From positions 1-64,000 of the forward strand of contig NZ_JABEND010000010.1 of NCBI RefSeq assembly GCF_013002705.1: DNA of 64,000 bases. Direction: 5' to 3'. The notes under the pieces were generated by a model. That model was not told where the DNA came from. It made no database searches and was given only the letters and a program-made list of their open reading frames with translations. The stretch's first letter is position 1. Every line of letters begins with the position of its first letter. The translations under genes and the position numbers were made by a program. Source of the stretch: Nakamurella aerolata. Lineage in GTDB: Bacteria; Actinomycetota; Actinomycetes; Mycobacteriales; Nakamurellaceae. Below, one piece after another: positions 34,831-43,389 of the stretch.

Positions 34831-35097
34831 ATGTTGAATCGACTGTATTGCACGGTGTTGGCGATGGTGCTGATCGGAGTCCAACGCAGTATCGGGGGCT
34901 TTGGGTCGCCGGAGCCGTCGGACCGGGCGGACGGCCGCCGCGGGCGCGATCGCGGCGACGTGCCCGGCTGGGTGATGATCACCGTGATGACGGCGATCGT
35001 CGTCATCGCCTTGCTCGCGGTGTTCAAGGACCAGGTGCTGAACGCGGTCCGGAGCGCCTTCGACAAGGTCAACAAGTCCGGCGGCGACACCAAGTAG
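34831..35097 (+). CDS. DUF4244 Flp-type pilin
   Basis: An 88-residue protein with a charged middle (SDRADGRRGRDRGD) and a C-terminal hydrophobic helix PGWVMITVMTAIVVIALLAVF, followed by KDQVLNAVRSAFDKV. DUF4244 proteins take the place of the Flp major pilin in actinobacterial Tad loci. GGAGGG is 5 bases before ATG 34831. The preceding 170 bases after tadC hold no gene. Presumed cleavage by a prepilin peptidase, which is not encoded in this window. Confidence 0.8.
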   Translation: MLNRLYCTVLAMVLIGVQRSIGGFGSPEPSDRADGRRGRDRGDVPGWVMITVMTAIVVIALLAVFKDQVLNAVRSAFDKVNKSGGDTK

Positions 35098-35144
35098 CCG
35101 ACCGGGCGGCGGCGGACCGCGGTTCGTCCGTCGCCGAGTTCGCG

Positions 35145-35483
35145 ATGGTTGTCGTGCTGCTGTTGATGGTGTTCCTCGCACTGGTATCGCTGGCGTTGTG
35201 GCTCTACAGCCGCACCGTGCTCGCCTCGGCGGCCGCCCAGGCCGCGCGGTACGTCGCGAACGCCGACGTGCCGGCCGACCAGGCCGCCGGCAAGGTCGCT
35301 GAGATACTCGGAACAGGGGTGGCCGGCTCCACCAGTGTCGGCCTGCGCTGCACCGTCGACGCCGACACCGTCGGCATGGTGGGCGTCAGCTGCACCATGC
35401 CGGCACCGGGCATCGTGTCGCTGCTGGACGGGGTGCTGCCGGACGTGTCGGCGGCCGGGCACGCCGCGAAGGAGGGCCGGTGA
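35145..35483 (+). CDS. TadE-like pseudopilin, start codon unresolved
   Basis: The conserved TadE N terminus reads RGSSVAEFAMVVVLLLMVFLALVSLALW, with the glutamate needed for prepilin processing. In this frame there is no ATG, GTG or TTG between the DUF4244 stop and the methionine inside that motif (35145), so the drawn start removes the key glutamate. The next in-frame starts lie well inside DUF4244 (a TTG near 34848) or at GTG 34656. The rest (RTVLASAAAQAARYVANAD..., 112 residues from 35145) is a normal minor pseudopilin. It overlaps the following gene by four bases. See findings for the start problem. Confidence 0.7.
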   Translation: MVVVLLLMVFLALVSLALWLYSRTVLASAAAQAARYVANADVPADQAAGKVAEILGTGVAGSTSVGLRCTVDADTVGMVGVSCTMPAPGIVSLLDGVLPDVSAAGHAAKEGR

Positions 35484-36022
35484 CGCCGGGCCGGCACGGC
35501 AAACAAGCGGCTGGGCCGCCCCGCCGCGATGCTGCCCGCACCGCTGCCGACGATCCGCACGGCGGCCCCGAGGCCAAGCCGTCCGGTGACGCCGGGCGCG
35601 CCACCATCGAGGTGGTGGTGTTGGCAGCGCTGCTGCTGATTCCCACCATTTACGTGCTGCTGTCGGTGTTCCGGGTGCAAGCGGCCACCTTCGCCGTGAC
35701 CCAGGCGGCGCGGGACTCGGGCCGCCTGATCGACACCGCACCCACCGTCAGCGAAGGGCTGCGCCGGGCCGACGCCGCGGCCAGGGTGGCGCTGGCGGAC
35801 CAGCATGTTCCGGACGGCGGCCTGCGGATCGGTTTAGTCGCCACCGGCGGCAACTGCGACGACGCCAGCAGCAATCCGCCGCCACTGTCACCCGGCGACA
35901 CCGTCGACATCTGTGTCCGCGCCGTGGTGTCGCTACCCGGCGTACCGACCGTGCTGACCGGCGACAACAACACGGTGACCGGCGTGTACACGCTGCGGGT
36001 CGGCGACTTCAGGGAGGGCTGA
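35480..36022 (+). CDS. TadE/TadF-like minor pseudopilin
   Basis: A 180-residue protein with a 38-residue basic, Pro/Ala-rich leader, the processing motif GRATIEVVVLAALLLIPTIYVLLSVF (Glu at the fifth position after Gly) and an extracellular part with two cysteines (GNCDDAS, DICVRAV). Its length and order match the second TadE-like gene of actinobacterial Tad operons. GTG 35480 overlaps the previous stop and its own stop overlaps the next ATG, so the four small Tad genes are tightly coupled. Confidence 0.8.
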   Translation: MTPGRHGKQAAGPPRRDAARTAADDPHGGPEAKPSGDAGRATIEVVVLAALLLIPTIYVLLSVFRVQAATFAVTQAARDSGRLIDTAPTVSEGLRRADAAARVALADQHVPDGGLRIGLVATGGNCDDASSNPPPLSPGDTVDICVRAVVSLPGVPTVLTGDNNTVTGVYTLRVGDFREG

Positions 36023-36528
36023 TGGGAGGCCAGCAGCGCCTCACCGCCGGCCGATCGGCCGTCCAGCGGGTCACCGGGCGACGCCGCCGCGGCAACCAGC
36101 GGGGCAACCCGCGCCGTGGTGTCCGCCCCGGCGCGCTCGGACCACCACAGGGCGATTCCGGGTCGGCGACTCCGCTGATGCTCGGCATGGTGTTGTGCCT
36201 GTTGCTGCTGAGCGTCGGAGTGATCGCCGCCGGCTCCGTTGTGCTGGCCAAGCAGAACTTGCAAAGTGCCTGCGACGCAGCGGCTTCCGCGGTTGCCGGG
36301 CAGCTGACCCCGGACCAGATCAACGGTGGCCGGCTGACCGATCTCGACGATCGGCTGGCAACGGAGCTGCACCGGCGGCGCAGCGGCGGCGACGTCACCG
36401 GTGCCGCCACCGAATTGAGCGTCAGGGCCCGCTGCCAGGCCAGATCCGAGGTGGCGTTCGGCGGCCTGTTCGGCAATCCCACGGTCGGGATCTCCGTCGA
36501 CGCGGTCGGTAACCTCACCCGATCCTGA
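36022..36528 (+). CDS. Rv3654c-like TadE-related protein
   Basis: A 168-residue protein with a 50-residue Arg/Gly-rich N terminus, then GDSGSATPLMLGMVLCLLLLSVGVIAAGSVVLAKQNLQSACDAAASAVAG. This 'DxGsat... helix ... AcDaAA' pattern defines the Rv3654c-like family at the end of actinobacterial Tad loci, where a helix anchors an extracytoplasmic domain to the pilus system. Two further cysteines are absent apart from ARCQARS. It is the last gene of the cluster; nhaA follows after 190 bases. Confidence 0.78.
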   Translation: MGGQQRLTAGRSAVQRVTGRRRRGNQRGNPRRGVRPGALGPPQGDSGSATPLMLGMVLCLLLLSVGVIAAGSVVLAKQNLQSACDAAASAVAGQLTPDQINGGRLTDLDDRLATELHRRRSGGDVTGAATELSVRARCQARSEVAFGGLFGNPTVGISVDAVGNLTRS

Positions 36529-36718
36529 GGCGTGTCGGCGCCGCGAGCGACGGTAAGATCCACAACCAGGAGAGCCGGGAAGTCTGGTCGGCATGCGCAC
36601 GGTGCTGCCCGAGATCGGTCAACGGTGCGCATGGCCGCCGGCGCCAGCCGGGCGGTCGACAGGGCTAGTGGTGTCCAGCCGTTGCCCTGCCGCATCGACC
36701 GCACCCGAAGGACGCACC
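36529..36718 (+). promoter_or_regulatory. Structured leader candidate upstream of nhaA
   Basis: The 190 bases before nhaA contain two stems close together: ACCAG (36565-36569) with CTGGT (36584-36588), enclosing GAGAGCCGGGAAGT, and the perfect 9-bp pair CATGCGCAC (36592-36600) with GTGCGCATG (36625-36633). A G/A-rich internal loop next to stacked stems resembles riboswitch architecture. I cannot match it to a named class. Confidence 0.4.
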
Positions 36719-38341
36719 ATGACCCACTCCGGACCACCAGGCCAGCAGCCCACTAGCCGCCGCAACGGGCGGGCCCTGCCCGCGCTGTTCGGCCGCGGGA
36801 GTTGGAGCGAAGCCAGCCGAGTCGCGTCGCTGCTGCGGCGGGAAACCGTCGGTGGTGCACTGTTGTTGATCGCCACCGTCACCGCGCTGATCTGGGTCAA
36901 CACCCCGGCCGCCGATTCGTACCTGGCGCTGCGCGACACCGTGGTCGGCCCCGACTGGATGCACCTGAACCTGTCGCTGGGCGCCTGGGCGTCCGACGGA
37001 CTGCTCGCCATCTTCTTCTTCGTCGCTGGGCTCGAACTCAAACGGGAGTTCGTCGCCGGTGATCTGCGCGACCCGCGCCGGGCCATGGTGCCGATCGCCG
37101 CGGCCGTCGGCGGCATGGCGGTGCCGGCGCTGATCTACCTGTTCGTCAACCACATCACCCCCGGCGAGGCCGGGCAGGGCTGGGCCATTCCGACGGCCAC
37201 CGACATCGCCTTCGCGCTGGCCGTGCTTGCGGTGATCTCCACCCACCTGCCGGCCGGTCTGCGCACTTTCCTGCTCACCCTTGCCGTGGTCGACGACCTG
37301 TTGGCGATCACCATTATCGCGATCTTCTACAGCTCGGATCTGCAGATCGGCTATCTGGCCGCAGCGGCGATCCCCTTGGGGCTGTTCGCCTTTGCCGTGC
37401 AGAAACGCATCAGGTCGGTATGGATCCTGCTGCCACTGGCGCTCGCCACCTGGGTGCTGATCCATGCATCGGGCGTGCACGCCACCGTTGCAGGGGTGCT
37501 GCTCGGCTTCACCGTGCCGGTGCTGCGCGGGGCGAAGGCTGGCGGCCCGGACGCCGGTCCAGGTCTCGCGGAGATCTTCGAGCACCGCATCCGGCCGATC
37601 TCCGCCGGAGTGGCCGTCCCGGTCTTCGCGTTCTTCGCCGCCGGCGTCGCGGTCGGCGGGTGGGACGGCTTCACCAAGGCGCTGTCCGACCCGATCACCC
37701 TCGGCATCGCCGCCGGCCTGGTACCCGGCAAACCGATCGGCATCATGCTGGCCACCTTCGCCGTCAACAAGCTCGGCCATCGCGAGCTGGCCAAGCACCT
37801 GAGCTGGTGGGACGTGCTGGGCCTGGCACTGCTGGCCGGCATCGGCTTCACCGTCTCGCTGCTGATCGGTGAGCTGGCCTTCGGATCCGGCTCGGAGGCC
37901 GACGACCACGTCAAGGTCGGCGTGCTGCTCGGCACCTTGGCGGCGGCGGTACTCGCCACCGTTGTGCTGCGGATCCGCAACAGGGTGTACCGGCAGATCA
38001 GCGAGGAGGAGGAACTCGACGCGGACGGCGACGGGGTGCCGGACGTCTACCAGAACGACGACGGCGAACTGGAGTACCAGACCGCCGACGGCGGCACCGT
38101 GACGCTGGCGTCCTCCCGCGGCGGGGCCAACGATGCCAGCGCCGGCAGCGGCGAAGCAACGGACCAGCCGGACGCCGGCGACGGCACAACCGCGGCGCCG
38201 GCGGCGGGGAACCCATCAGCGGCCCCGCAGGTACCGGCGGGCCCGCAGGCACCGGCACCGGCGGCAACACAAGCGCCGGTCGCCGCGCCGGAACCGGCGC
38301 CCCGGCCGTCCGTCGAGCAGCGCCCAGGCGACCGCGAGTGA
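36719..38341 (+). CDS. nhaA: Na+/H+ antiporter NhaA with calcium-loop-like C-terminal tail
   Basis: A 540-residue NhaA. The transporter core has about twelve membrane helices with [32 protein letters not shown] and the ion-binding aspartate pair D192-D193 in VVDDLLAI. After the last helix ([15 protein letters not shown]) come about 120 cytosolic residues absent from E. coli NhaA: an acidic patch [26 protein letters not shown], where D434-D442 fits a DxDGDGxxD calcium-binding loop, and an Ala/Pro-rich end. ATG 36719 is chosen because it starts the cytosolic N terminus; the frame is open upstream. Function: electrogenic exchange of sodium for protons. The dimethylargininase gene overlaps its stop. 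Confidence 0.92.
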   Translation: MTHSGPPGQQPTSRRNGRALPALFGRGSWSEASRVASLLRRETVGGALLLIATVTALIWVNTPAADSYLALRDTVVGPDWMHLNLSLGAWASDGLLAIFFFVAGLELKREFVAGDLRDPRRAMVPIAAAVGGMAVPALIYLFVNHITPGEAGQGWAIPTATDIAFALAVLAVISTHLPAGLRTFLLTLAVVDDLLAITIIAIFYSSDLQIGYLAAAAIPLGLFAFAVQKRIRSVWILLPLALATWVLIHASGVHATVAGVLLGFTVPVLRGAKAGGPDAGPGLAEIFEHRIRPISAGVAVPVFAFFAAGVAVGGWDGFTKALSDPITLGIAAGLVPGKPIGIMLATFAVNKLGHRELAKHLSWWDVLGLALLAGIGFTVSLLIGELAFGSGSEADDHVKVGVLLGTLAAAVLATVVLRIRNRVYRQISEEEELDADGDGVPDVYQNDDGELEYQTADGGTVTLASSRGGANDASAGSGEATDQPDAGDGTTAAPAAGNPSAAPQVPAGPQAPAPAATQAPVAAPEPAPRPSVEQRPGDRE

Positions 38342-39099
38342 GCAACAGAGCGCTGGTGCGGCCGCCGTCGGCGAGGCTGGAGCAGGGCCTGGTGACGCAC
38401 CAGCAGCGGCAACCGGTGGATGTCGCCAGGGCCCGCGAGCAGTGGCAGGACTACTGCCACGCACTCGACGCCGCCGGCTGGGACACCGTCGAGGTGGCGG
38501 CCGCCGACCAGCTCCCGGATGCGGTGTTCGTCGAGGACACGGTAGTGATGTTCGGCGAAACGGCCGTGCTCACCAAACCGGGCGCCAACGAGCGGGTGGC
38601 CGAGGTGCACGGGACGGAAAAAGCGTTGCGCCAGTTGGGCTATCGGCCGGTCGACCTGCCCGGTGGCCGGCTCGACGGCGGAGACGTGCTGAAGGTGGGC
38701 CGGCGCTGTTACGTCGGGGTGGGTGGCCGGACCGACCCGGCCGGCGTCGCGGCGTTGCGCACGGTGGTGGCGCCGCTCGGCTATCTGGTGACGGCGGTGC
38801 CGACCCGGAAGGTGCTGCATCTGAAGTCTGCGGTCACCGCGCTGCCGGACGAATCGGTCATCGGCCATCCGCCGCTGGTGGACGATCCCGGTTTCTTTCC
38901 GCTGTTCCGGGCGGTGCCGGAGGAGGCGGGCGCACATGTGGTTGATCTTGGCGGCGGACGGGTGCTGATGTCGGCGGCGGCGCCGCGCAGCGCCGAGCTG
39001 ATCGCCGGACTCGGCTTCGAGGTGATCAGCACCGACATCGGCGAGTTCGAGAAGCTCGAAGGCTGCGTCACCTGCCTTTCGGTGCGGCTGCGCGACTGA
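38338..39099 (+). CDS. Dimethylarginine dimethylaminohydrolase (DDAH-like)
   Basis: A 253-residue amidinotransferase-fold enzyme. Visible motifs are [20 protein letters not shown], the catalytic histidine in [12 protein letters not shown] (H161) and the nucleophile in [10 protein letters not shown] (C246). The pattern matches DDAH, which hydrolyses N-methylated arginine to citrulline and methylamines, more closely than arginine deiminase, which is longer. GTG 38338 lies inside the nhaA stop, so the two genes are coupled; the metabolic connection is unclear, though ammonia or amine release would affect pH. Confidence 0.87.
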   Translation: MSNRALVRPPSARLEQGLVTHQQRQPVDVARAREQWQDYCHALDAAGWDTVEVAAADQLPDAVFVEDTVVMFGETAVLTKPGANERVAEVHGTEKALRQLGYRPVDLPGGRLDGGDVLKVGRRCYVGVGGRTDPAGVAALRTVVAPLGYLVTAVPTRKVLHLKSAVTALPDESVIGHPPLVDDPGFFPLFRAVPEEAGAHVVDLGGGRVLMSAAAPRSAELIAGLGFEVISTDIGEFEKLEGCVTCLSVRLRD

Positions 39100-39267
39100 C
39101 CGCGCCCGGTTCGGGTGACAAGCCTCAGCCGGTGCCGGCCCGGCAACTGGATCCGCGCTGGGGCTCGCCAGAACGCGGGGAAAGCGGCAAGATCGAGCCG
39201 GGCGGCACGTCATCGGCTCGGCCGGCGGCGCAGGCCGGCGAGCCGGAACAGCGAGAGGACCGCAGCG

Positions 39268-40269
39268 ATGAAGAAGATCATCAACGATCCGGCGGACGTC
39301 GTCGCCGAGGCGCTCGCCGGATTCGGTGCCGCGCACGCCGATCTGGTTCGGGTGCAGCAGGATCCGGCGCTGATCGTGCGGGTGGATGCACCGGTGGCCG
39401 GGAAGGTCGCGGTGATCTCCGGCGGCGGCAGCGGCCACGAGCCGCTGCACGGCGGATACGTCGGCGCCGGCATGCTGGACGCCGCGGTGCCGGGACCGGT
39501 GTTCACCTCGCCCACCGCCGACCAGGTGCTGGCCGCCACCAAGGCGGTCGCCGCCGACGCCGGTGTGCTGTACCTGGTGAAGAACTACACCGGCGACGTG
39601 CTGAACTTCGAGACCGCCGCCGAACTGGCCGCTGCCGACGGCATCGAGGTCAGCACGGTGGTGATCGACGACGATGTCGCCGTCACCGACTCCACCTACA
39701 CCGCCGGTCGCCGCGGGGTCGGCGGCACCGTGCTGCTGGAGAAGATCGTCGGCGCCGCGGCCGCGCGCGGCGACAACCTGGAAGCGGTCACCGCGCTGGC
39801 ACAGCGCGTCGTCTCGCAGGTGCGGTCGATGGGCGTGGCGCTCAGCCCCAGCACCGTGCCGCACTCCGGCGAGCCGTCGTTCACCTTGGGCGACAACGAG
39901 ATTGAGCTCGGCATCGGTATCCACGGTGAACCGGGCCGCAAGCGGGTGCCGCTGATGCCGGCCGACCAGATTGTCGAAACGCTGCTGACCGCCGTTGTCG
40001 AAGACCTCCCGTTCACCGCCAGTGACCAGACGCTGCTGTTCGTCAACGGCATGGGAGGCACCCCCGAGCTCGAGCTCTACCTTGCCTACAATTCGGCACG
40101 CCGGTGGCTGGCCGGCAAGAACATCGAGGTGGCCCGCTCGTTGGTGGGCAGCTACATCACCTCGCTGGAGATGCAGGGGATGTCCATCACCCTGCTGCGA
40201 CTGGACGACGAGATGACGCAGCTGTGGGATGCACCGGTGCACACCGCTGCGCTGCGTTGGGGAGTGTGA
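39268..40269 (+). CDS. dhaK: PTS-dependent dihydroxyacetone kinase, substrate subunit DhaK
   Basis: A 333-residue DhaK. ISGGGSGHEPLHGGYVG forms the dihydroxyacetone site, and H219 in LGIGIHGEPGRKR is the histidine that binds the substrate carbonyl covalently. VKNYTGDVLNFETAAELA is also characteristic. GAGAGGA precedes ATG 39268. DhaK and DhaL make the phosphorylating complex, with DhaL carrying ADP that is recharged by DhaM. It is the first gene of the dhaKLM operon; the 168-base gap upstream has no gene. Confidence 0.95.
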   Translation: MKKIINDPADVVAEALAGFGAAHADLVRVQQDPALIVRVDAPVAGKVAVISGGGSGHEPLHGGYVGAGMLDAAVPGPVFTSPTADQVLAATKAVAADAGVLYLVKNYTGDVLNFETAAELAAADGIEVSTVVIDDDVAVTDSTYTAGRRGVGGTVLLEKIVGAAAARGDNLEAVTALAQRVVSQVRSMGVALSPSTVPHSGEPSFTLGDNEIELGIGIHGEPGRKRVPLMPADQIVETLLTAVVEDLPFTASDQTLLFVNGMGGTPELELYLAYNSARRWLAGKNIEVARSLVGSYITSLEMQGMSITLLRLDDEMTQLWDAPVHTAALRWGV

Positions 40270-40277
40270 GGAGTCAG

Positions 40278-40934
40278 ATGACCAGCACCACCGGCTGCAC
40301 CGCAGCCAGCACCGTCGCGGCGGTGCGCGCCGCCGCCGAGGCGATCACCGAACACAAGGTGGAGCTCACCACCCTCGACCGTCAGATCGGCGACGGTGAC
40401 CACGGCGAGAACCTGGCCCGCGGATTCGCCGCGGTGCTGAGCAAGCTGGACACCGAGCAGCCGGCAACCCCCGGCGCCGTGCTGAAACTCGTTGCCACCA
40501 CACTGATCTCCACGGTCGGTGGGGCATCCGGCCCGCTGTTCGGCACCGCCTTCCTGCGGGCGGCCACCACGGCAGGCGACGAGCCCGAGCTGGACGGTCC
40601 GATGGTTGCCGCGGTGCTGGCCGCCGCCCGCGACGGCGTGGTGTCCCGGGGCAAGGCCGAGCCGCAGGACAAGACCATGGTGGATGCGTTGATCCCGGCG
40701 GTGGCCGCCGCGGAGAAGGCAGCGACCGAAGGAGCGGACCCGGCGCAGGTGCTGCACGCGGCGGCGCAGGCGGCCGATCAGGGCGCGGCGGACACCACCG
40801 ACCTGCAGGCGCGAAAGGGTCGCGCGTCCTATCTCGGGGAGCGATCGGTGGGGCACGTCGACCCAGGAGCCAGAAGTACCGCCTACCTGTTGGCCGCGAT
40901 GGCCGGAGCCGTCGAGACCGAACACTCGCGCTGA
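40278..40934 (+). CDS. dhaL: Dihydroxyacetone kinase ADP-binding subunit DhaL
   Basis: A 218-residue DhaL. The two-magnesium nucleotide site is LTTLDRQIGDGDHGENLARGF. GGASGPLFGTAFLRAA and QARKGRASYLGERSVGHVDPGARST complete the family pattern. ATG 40278 lies 8 bases after the dhaK stop with GAGGAGT between them. The bound ADP acts as a fixed cofactor: it receives phosphate from DhaM and passes it to dihydroxyacetone on DhaK. The stop overlaps the dhaM start. Confidence 0.94.
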   Translation: MTSTTGCTAASTVAAVRAAAEAITEHKVELTTLDRQIGDGDHGENLARGFAAVLSKLDTEQPATPGAVLKLVATTLISTVGGASGPLFGTAFLRAATTAGDEPELDGPMVAAVLAAARDGVVSRGKAEPQDKTMVDALIPAVAAAEKAATEGADPAQVLHAAAQAADQGAADTTDLQARKGRASYLGERSVGHVDPGARSTAYLLAAMAGAVETEHSR

Positions 40935-43381
40935 TGACCGTCGGGCTGGTCCTGGTCTCGCACAGCCGGCAGCTCGCCGACGGCGTTGCCGCACTGGCCG
41001 CGCAGATGGCGCCGGACGTCAGCATCGAACCGGCCGGCGGAACCGACACCGACGAGATCGGCACGTCCTTCGAGAAGATCTCGGAGGCGTTGAACGCGGC
41101 CGACTCCGGCGACGGCGTCGTTGTGCTGTACGACCTTGGTTCCGCCCAGCTCACCACCGAGACCGCCATCGAGTTCGCCGACCAGGAGCAGGCGGCCCGC
41201 TGGCGCATGGTGGACGCTCCGCTGGTGGAAGGTGCCATCGCCGCAGCCGTCGCGGCTGCCGGCGGGGCGGACCTGGACGCCGTCGCCGCCGCAGCACGCA
41301 CCGCCGCAGGCGCGGCCACCGGCGGATCCGGTTCAGCGGCAGGCAATTCCGGTCAAGGCCCCGGGCCCGAGCCCGACACGATGGCGGAGGAGCACCGGCC
41401 CGAACCTCCTGGCATTCCCGCGGTCGGACAGGTGCAGATCGTCAACCCGCTCGGTCTGCACGCCCGGCCGTCGGCGGAACTGGCGCGTTCGCTGGCCGGC
41501 ACCTCGGCGACCGTGCGGATCGGCCGGCCGGGGGAGCGTGAGGTTGACCTGCGTTCCGTCCTCGGCGTTGTCGGGCTTGCCCTTCGGGGCGGCGATCAGG
41601 TGCAGATCCGGGTGTGGGGACCCGATGGTGCCGCCGTGCTCGGCCGGCTGGAACAAGCCATCCGGTCCGGGTTCGGCGAGGCGGACCAACCCGCCGGTGG
41701 CGTGCCGGCGTCCGACGCGGAGCCCCGCGTGGTCGGCGACGTTGTGCATGCGACGGCCGGAGCGAACGGGCTGGCGCTCGGCCCGCTGGTGCGGCTCGGC
41801 GCCCTTCCCGCCACCCTGCCGGACGGCGCTTCGATCCCGGCGGAGTCCGAGCAGCAGGCCGCGGAACAACTCGACGCTGCCGTGATCGCCGCAGCGAAAA
41901 CCCTTGCCGGGCAAGGTGAGTTCGGGCAGGCGCACGCCGCGCTGGTGGCCGACCCGCAGCTGCGCTCGCTGGCCGCGAAGCGGCTGGCCGACGGGGCCGC
42001 CGGCGCCTGGTGGCATGCGGTCAACGAGCAGGCCGACCGGTTGGAGGCCTCCGGCGACGAGCTGGTGGCGGCCCGCGGTGTCGACCTGCGGGAGGCCGGC
42101 CTTTCGGTGCTGGCCGAGCTGGGGGTGCACCTTGACCGGATCGGGCCGGCGGTGTCCGGCGCGGTGGCCCTTGCACCCGATCTCGGGCCGGCCGAAGTGC
42201 CGGAGCTGGTACGCCGCGGAGCCGTCGGGGCGGTGCTGTCCGGCAGCTCCACCACCGCCCACGCCGTGATCGTGGCGCGCGGGCTCGGACTTCCGCTTGT
42301 GCTGCGCACCGGGAGCGCGCTGGACCGCTGGCCGAGCGGGACGACGGTGCTGGTTGACGGAGATGCCGGGACCGTGCAGATCGATCCGCCGCAGGCGGTC
42401 GCGGACAATGCTCGGCGGCGCATCGCAGAGGCCGAGCAGCGCGCCGAGGAGCTCCGCGCGGCGGCGGCCGAACCGTTGGTACTGCCGGACGGACGCAGGG
42501 TGCTGATCGCGGCGAACATCGGGTCGCAGGCGGACGCCGTGGCTGCGGTCGCCAACGGCGCCGAGGCAGTCGGGCTGCTGCGCACCGAGCTGCTGGTGCT
42601 CGACCGCAACCCCTACCCGGACGAAGATGCCCAAACCGCTGACCTCACCGCAATCTTCGATGAGCTGGGCGATCGTCCGGTGGTGGTGCGGGTGCTCGAC
42701 GCCGGCGGCGACAAACCGGTGGCAACCCTCGACGTCGGACCGCAGCGCAACGGCTTCCTCGGTGTGCGCGGCCTGCGGTACCTGCTGGAGAACCCGCACC
42801 TGCTGCGCACCCAGCTGCGGGCAATCTGCCGAGCCGCGGTGGGGCACCGGATCTCGGTGATGGCGCCGATGGTGACCGTGGGCACCGAGGCACAGGCCTT
42901 TAGGGAGGCGGTCGACGATGCGGTCGATTCGCTGCGCCAGGACGACGTTCCGCACGCCCGGCCCGAACAGATCGGAATCATGATCGAGGTTCCGGCGGCC
43001 GCGCTGGCCGCCGAGCAGTTCGCCGGCGTCGTCGACTTCTTCTCCGTCGGGTCGAACGATTTGACCAGCTACCTGATGGCAGCTGACCGCACCGAGCCCG
43101 GCGTCGCCGAACTGCTTGATCCGCAATCGCCTGCGCTGCAAAGGATTCTGGACGCGCTGACCACTACCGCCGCGCGGGAACACATACCGGTCGCGGTATG
43201 CGGCGAGATGGCCGGAATGCCGGATCAGGCACTCGGGCTGGTACGGCGCGGGGTGTTCGAGCTGTCGATGGCCCCCGCCAAGATCCCGGCCATCAAACAC
43301 CTGCTGCGCTCGGCGCTGGCTTCCGAGGCGGCCGGCGGGCGGGGGACCACCGCGGTTGGAGCCGCTGCCGATCGGGCATGA
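40934..43381 (+). CDS. dhaM: Multiphosphoryl DhaM: EIIA-HPr-complete enzyme I fusion
   Basis: An 815-residue phosphotransferase. Domains in order: EIIA(Dha) with H10 in LVLVSHSRQLADG (1-125), an Ala/Gly linker, HPr with H176 in NPLGLHARPSAELA (165-250), then enzyme I with the phospho-histidine H443 in SSTTAHAVIVARGLGLP and the PEP-binding barrel (LLRTELLVLD, FFSVGSNDLTSYLMAADRTEPG, C756 in AVCGEMAG). E. coli DhaM is about 470 residues with only part of EI; here EI is full length, so PEP could be used directly without a separate PtsI. Coupled to dhaL by a TGATG overlap. Confidence 0.92.
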   Translation: MTVGLVLVSHSRQLADGVAALAAQMAPDVSIEPAGGTDTDEIGTSFEKISEALNAADSGDGVVVLYDLGSAQLTTETAIEFADQEQAARWRMVDAPLVEGAIAAAVAAAGGADLDAVAAAARTAAGAATGGSGSAAGNSGQGPGPEPDTMAEEHRPEPPGIPAVGQVQIVNPLGLHARPSAELARSLAGTSATVRIGRPGEREVDLRSVLGVVGLALRGGDQVQIRVWGPDGAAVLGRLEQAIRSGFGEADQPAGGVPASDAEPRVVGDVVHATAGANGLALGPLVRLGALPATLPDGASIPAESEQQAAEQLDAAVIAAAKTLAGQGEFGQAHAALVADPQLRSLAAKRLADGAAGAWWHAVNEQADRLEASGDELVAARGVDLREAGLSVLAELGVHLDRIGPAVSGAVALAPDLGPAEVPELVRRGAVGAVLSGSSTTAHAVIVARGLGLPLVLRTGSALDRWPSGTTVLVDGDAGTVQIDPPQAVADNARRRIAEAEQRAEELRAAAAEPLVLPDGRRVLIAANIGSQADAVAAVANGAEAVGLLRTELLVLDRNPYPDEDAQTADLTAIFDELGDRPVVVRVLDAGGDKPVATLDVGPQRNGFLGVRGLRYLLENPHLLRTQLRAICRAAVGHRISVMAPMVTVGTEAQAFREAVDDAVDSLRQDDVPHARPEQIGIMIEVPAAALAAEQFAGVVDFFSVGSNDLTSYLMAADRTEPGVAELLDPQSPALQRILDALTTTAAREHIPVAVCGEMAGMPDQALGLVRRGVFELSMAPAKIPAIKHLLRSALASEAAGGRGTTAVGAAADRA

Positions 43382-43389
43382 TTGGACGC

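Noticed and set aside
36555-36600. CCAGGAGAGCCGGG as a cobalamin-riboswitch B12 box
   Set aside because: The box should close a structure of about 150-200 bases upstream, but that space is occupied by the Rv3654c-like coding sequence, and nhaA is not a B12 gene.
38047-40242. A 731-codon minus-strand frame opposite nhaA, the dimethylargininase gene and dhaK
   Set aside because: It spans three real genes in another frame and has composition typical of antisense reading; no motif or ribosome site.
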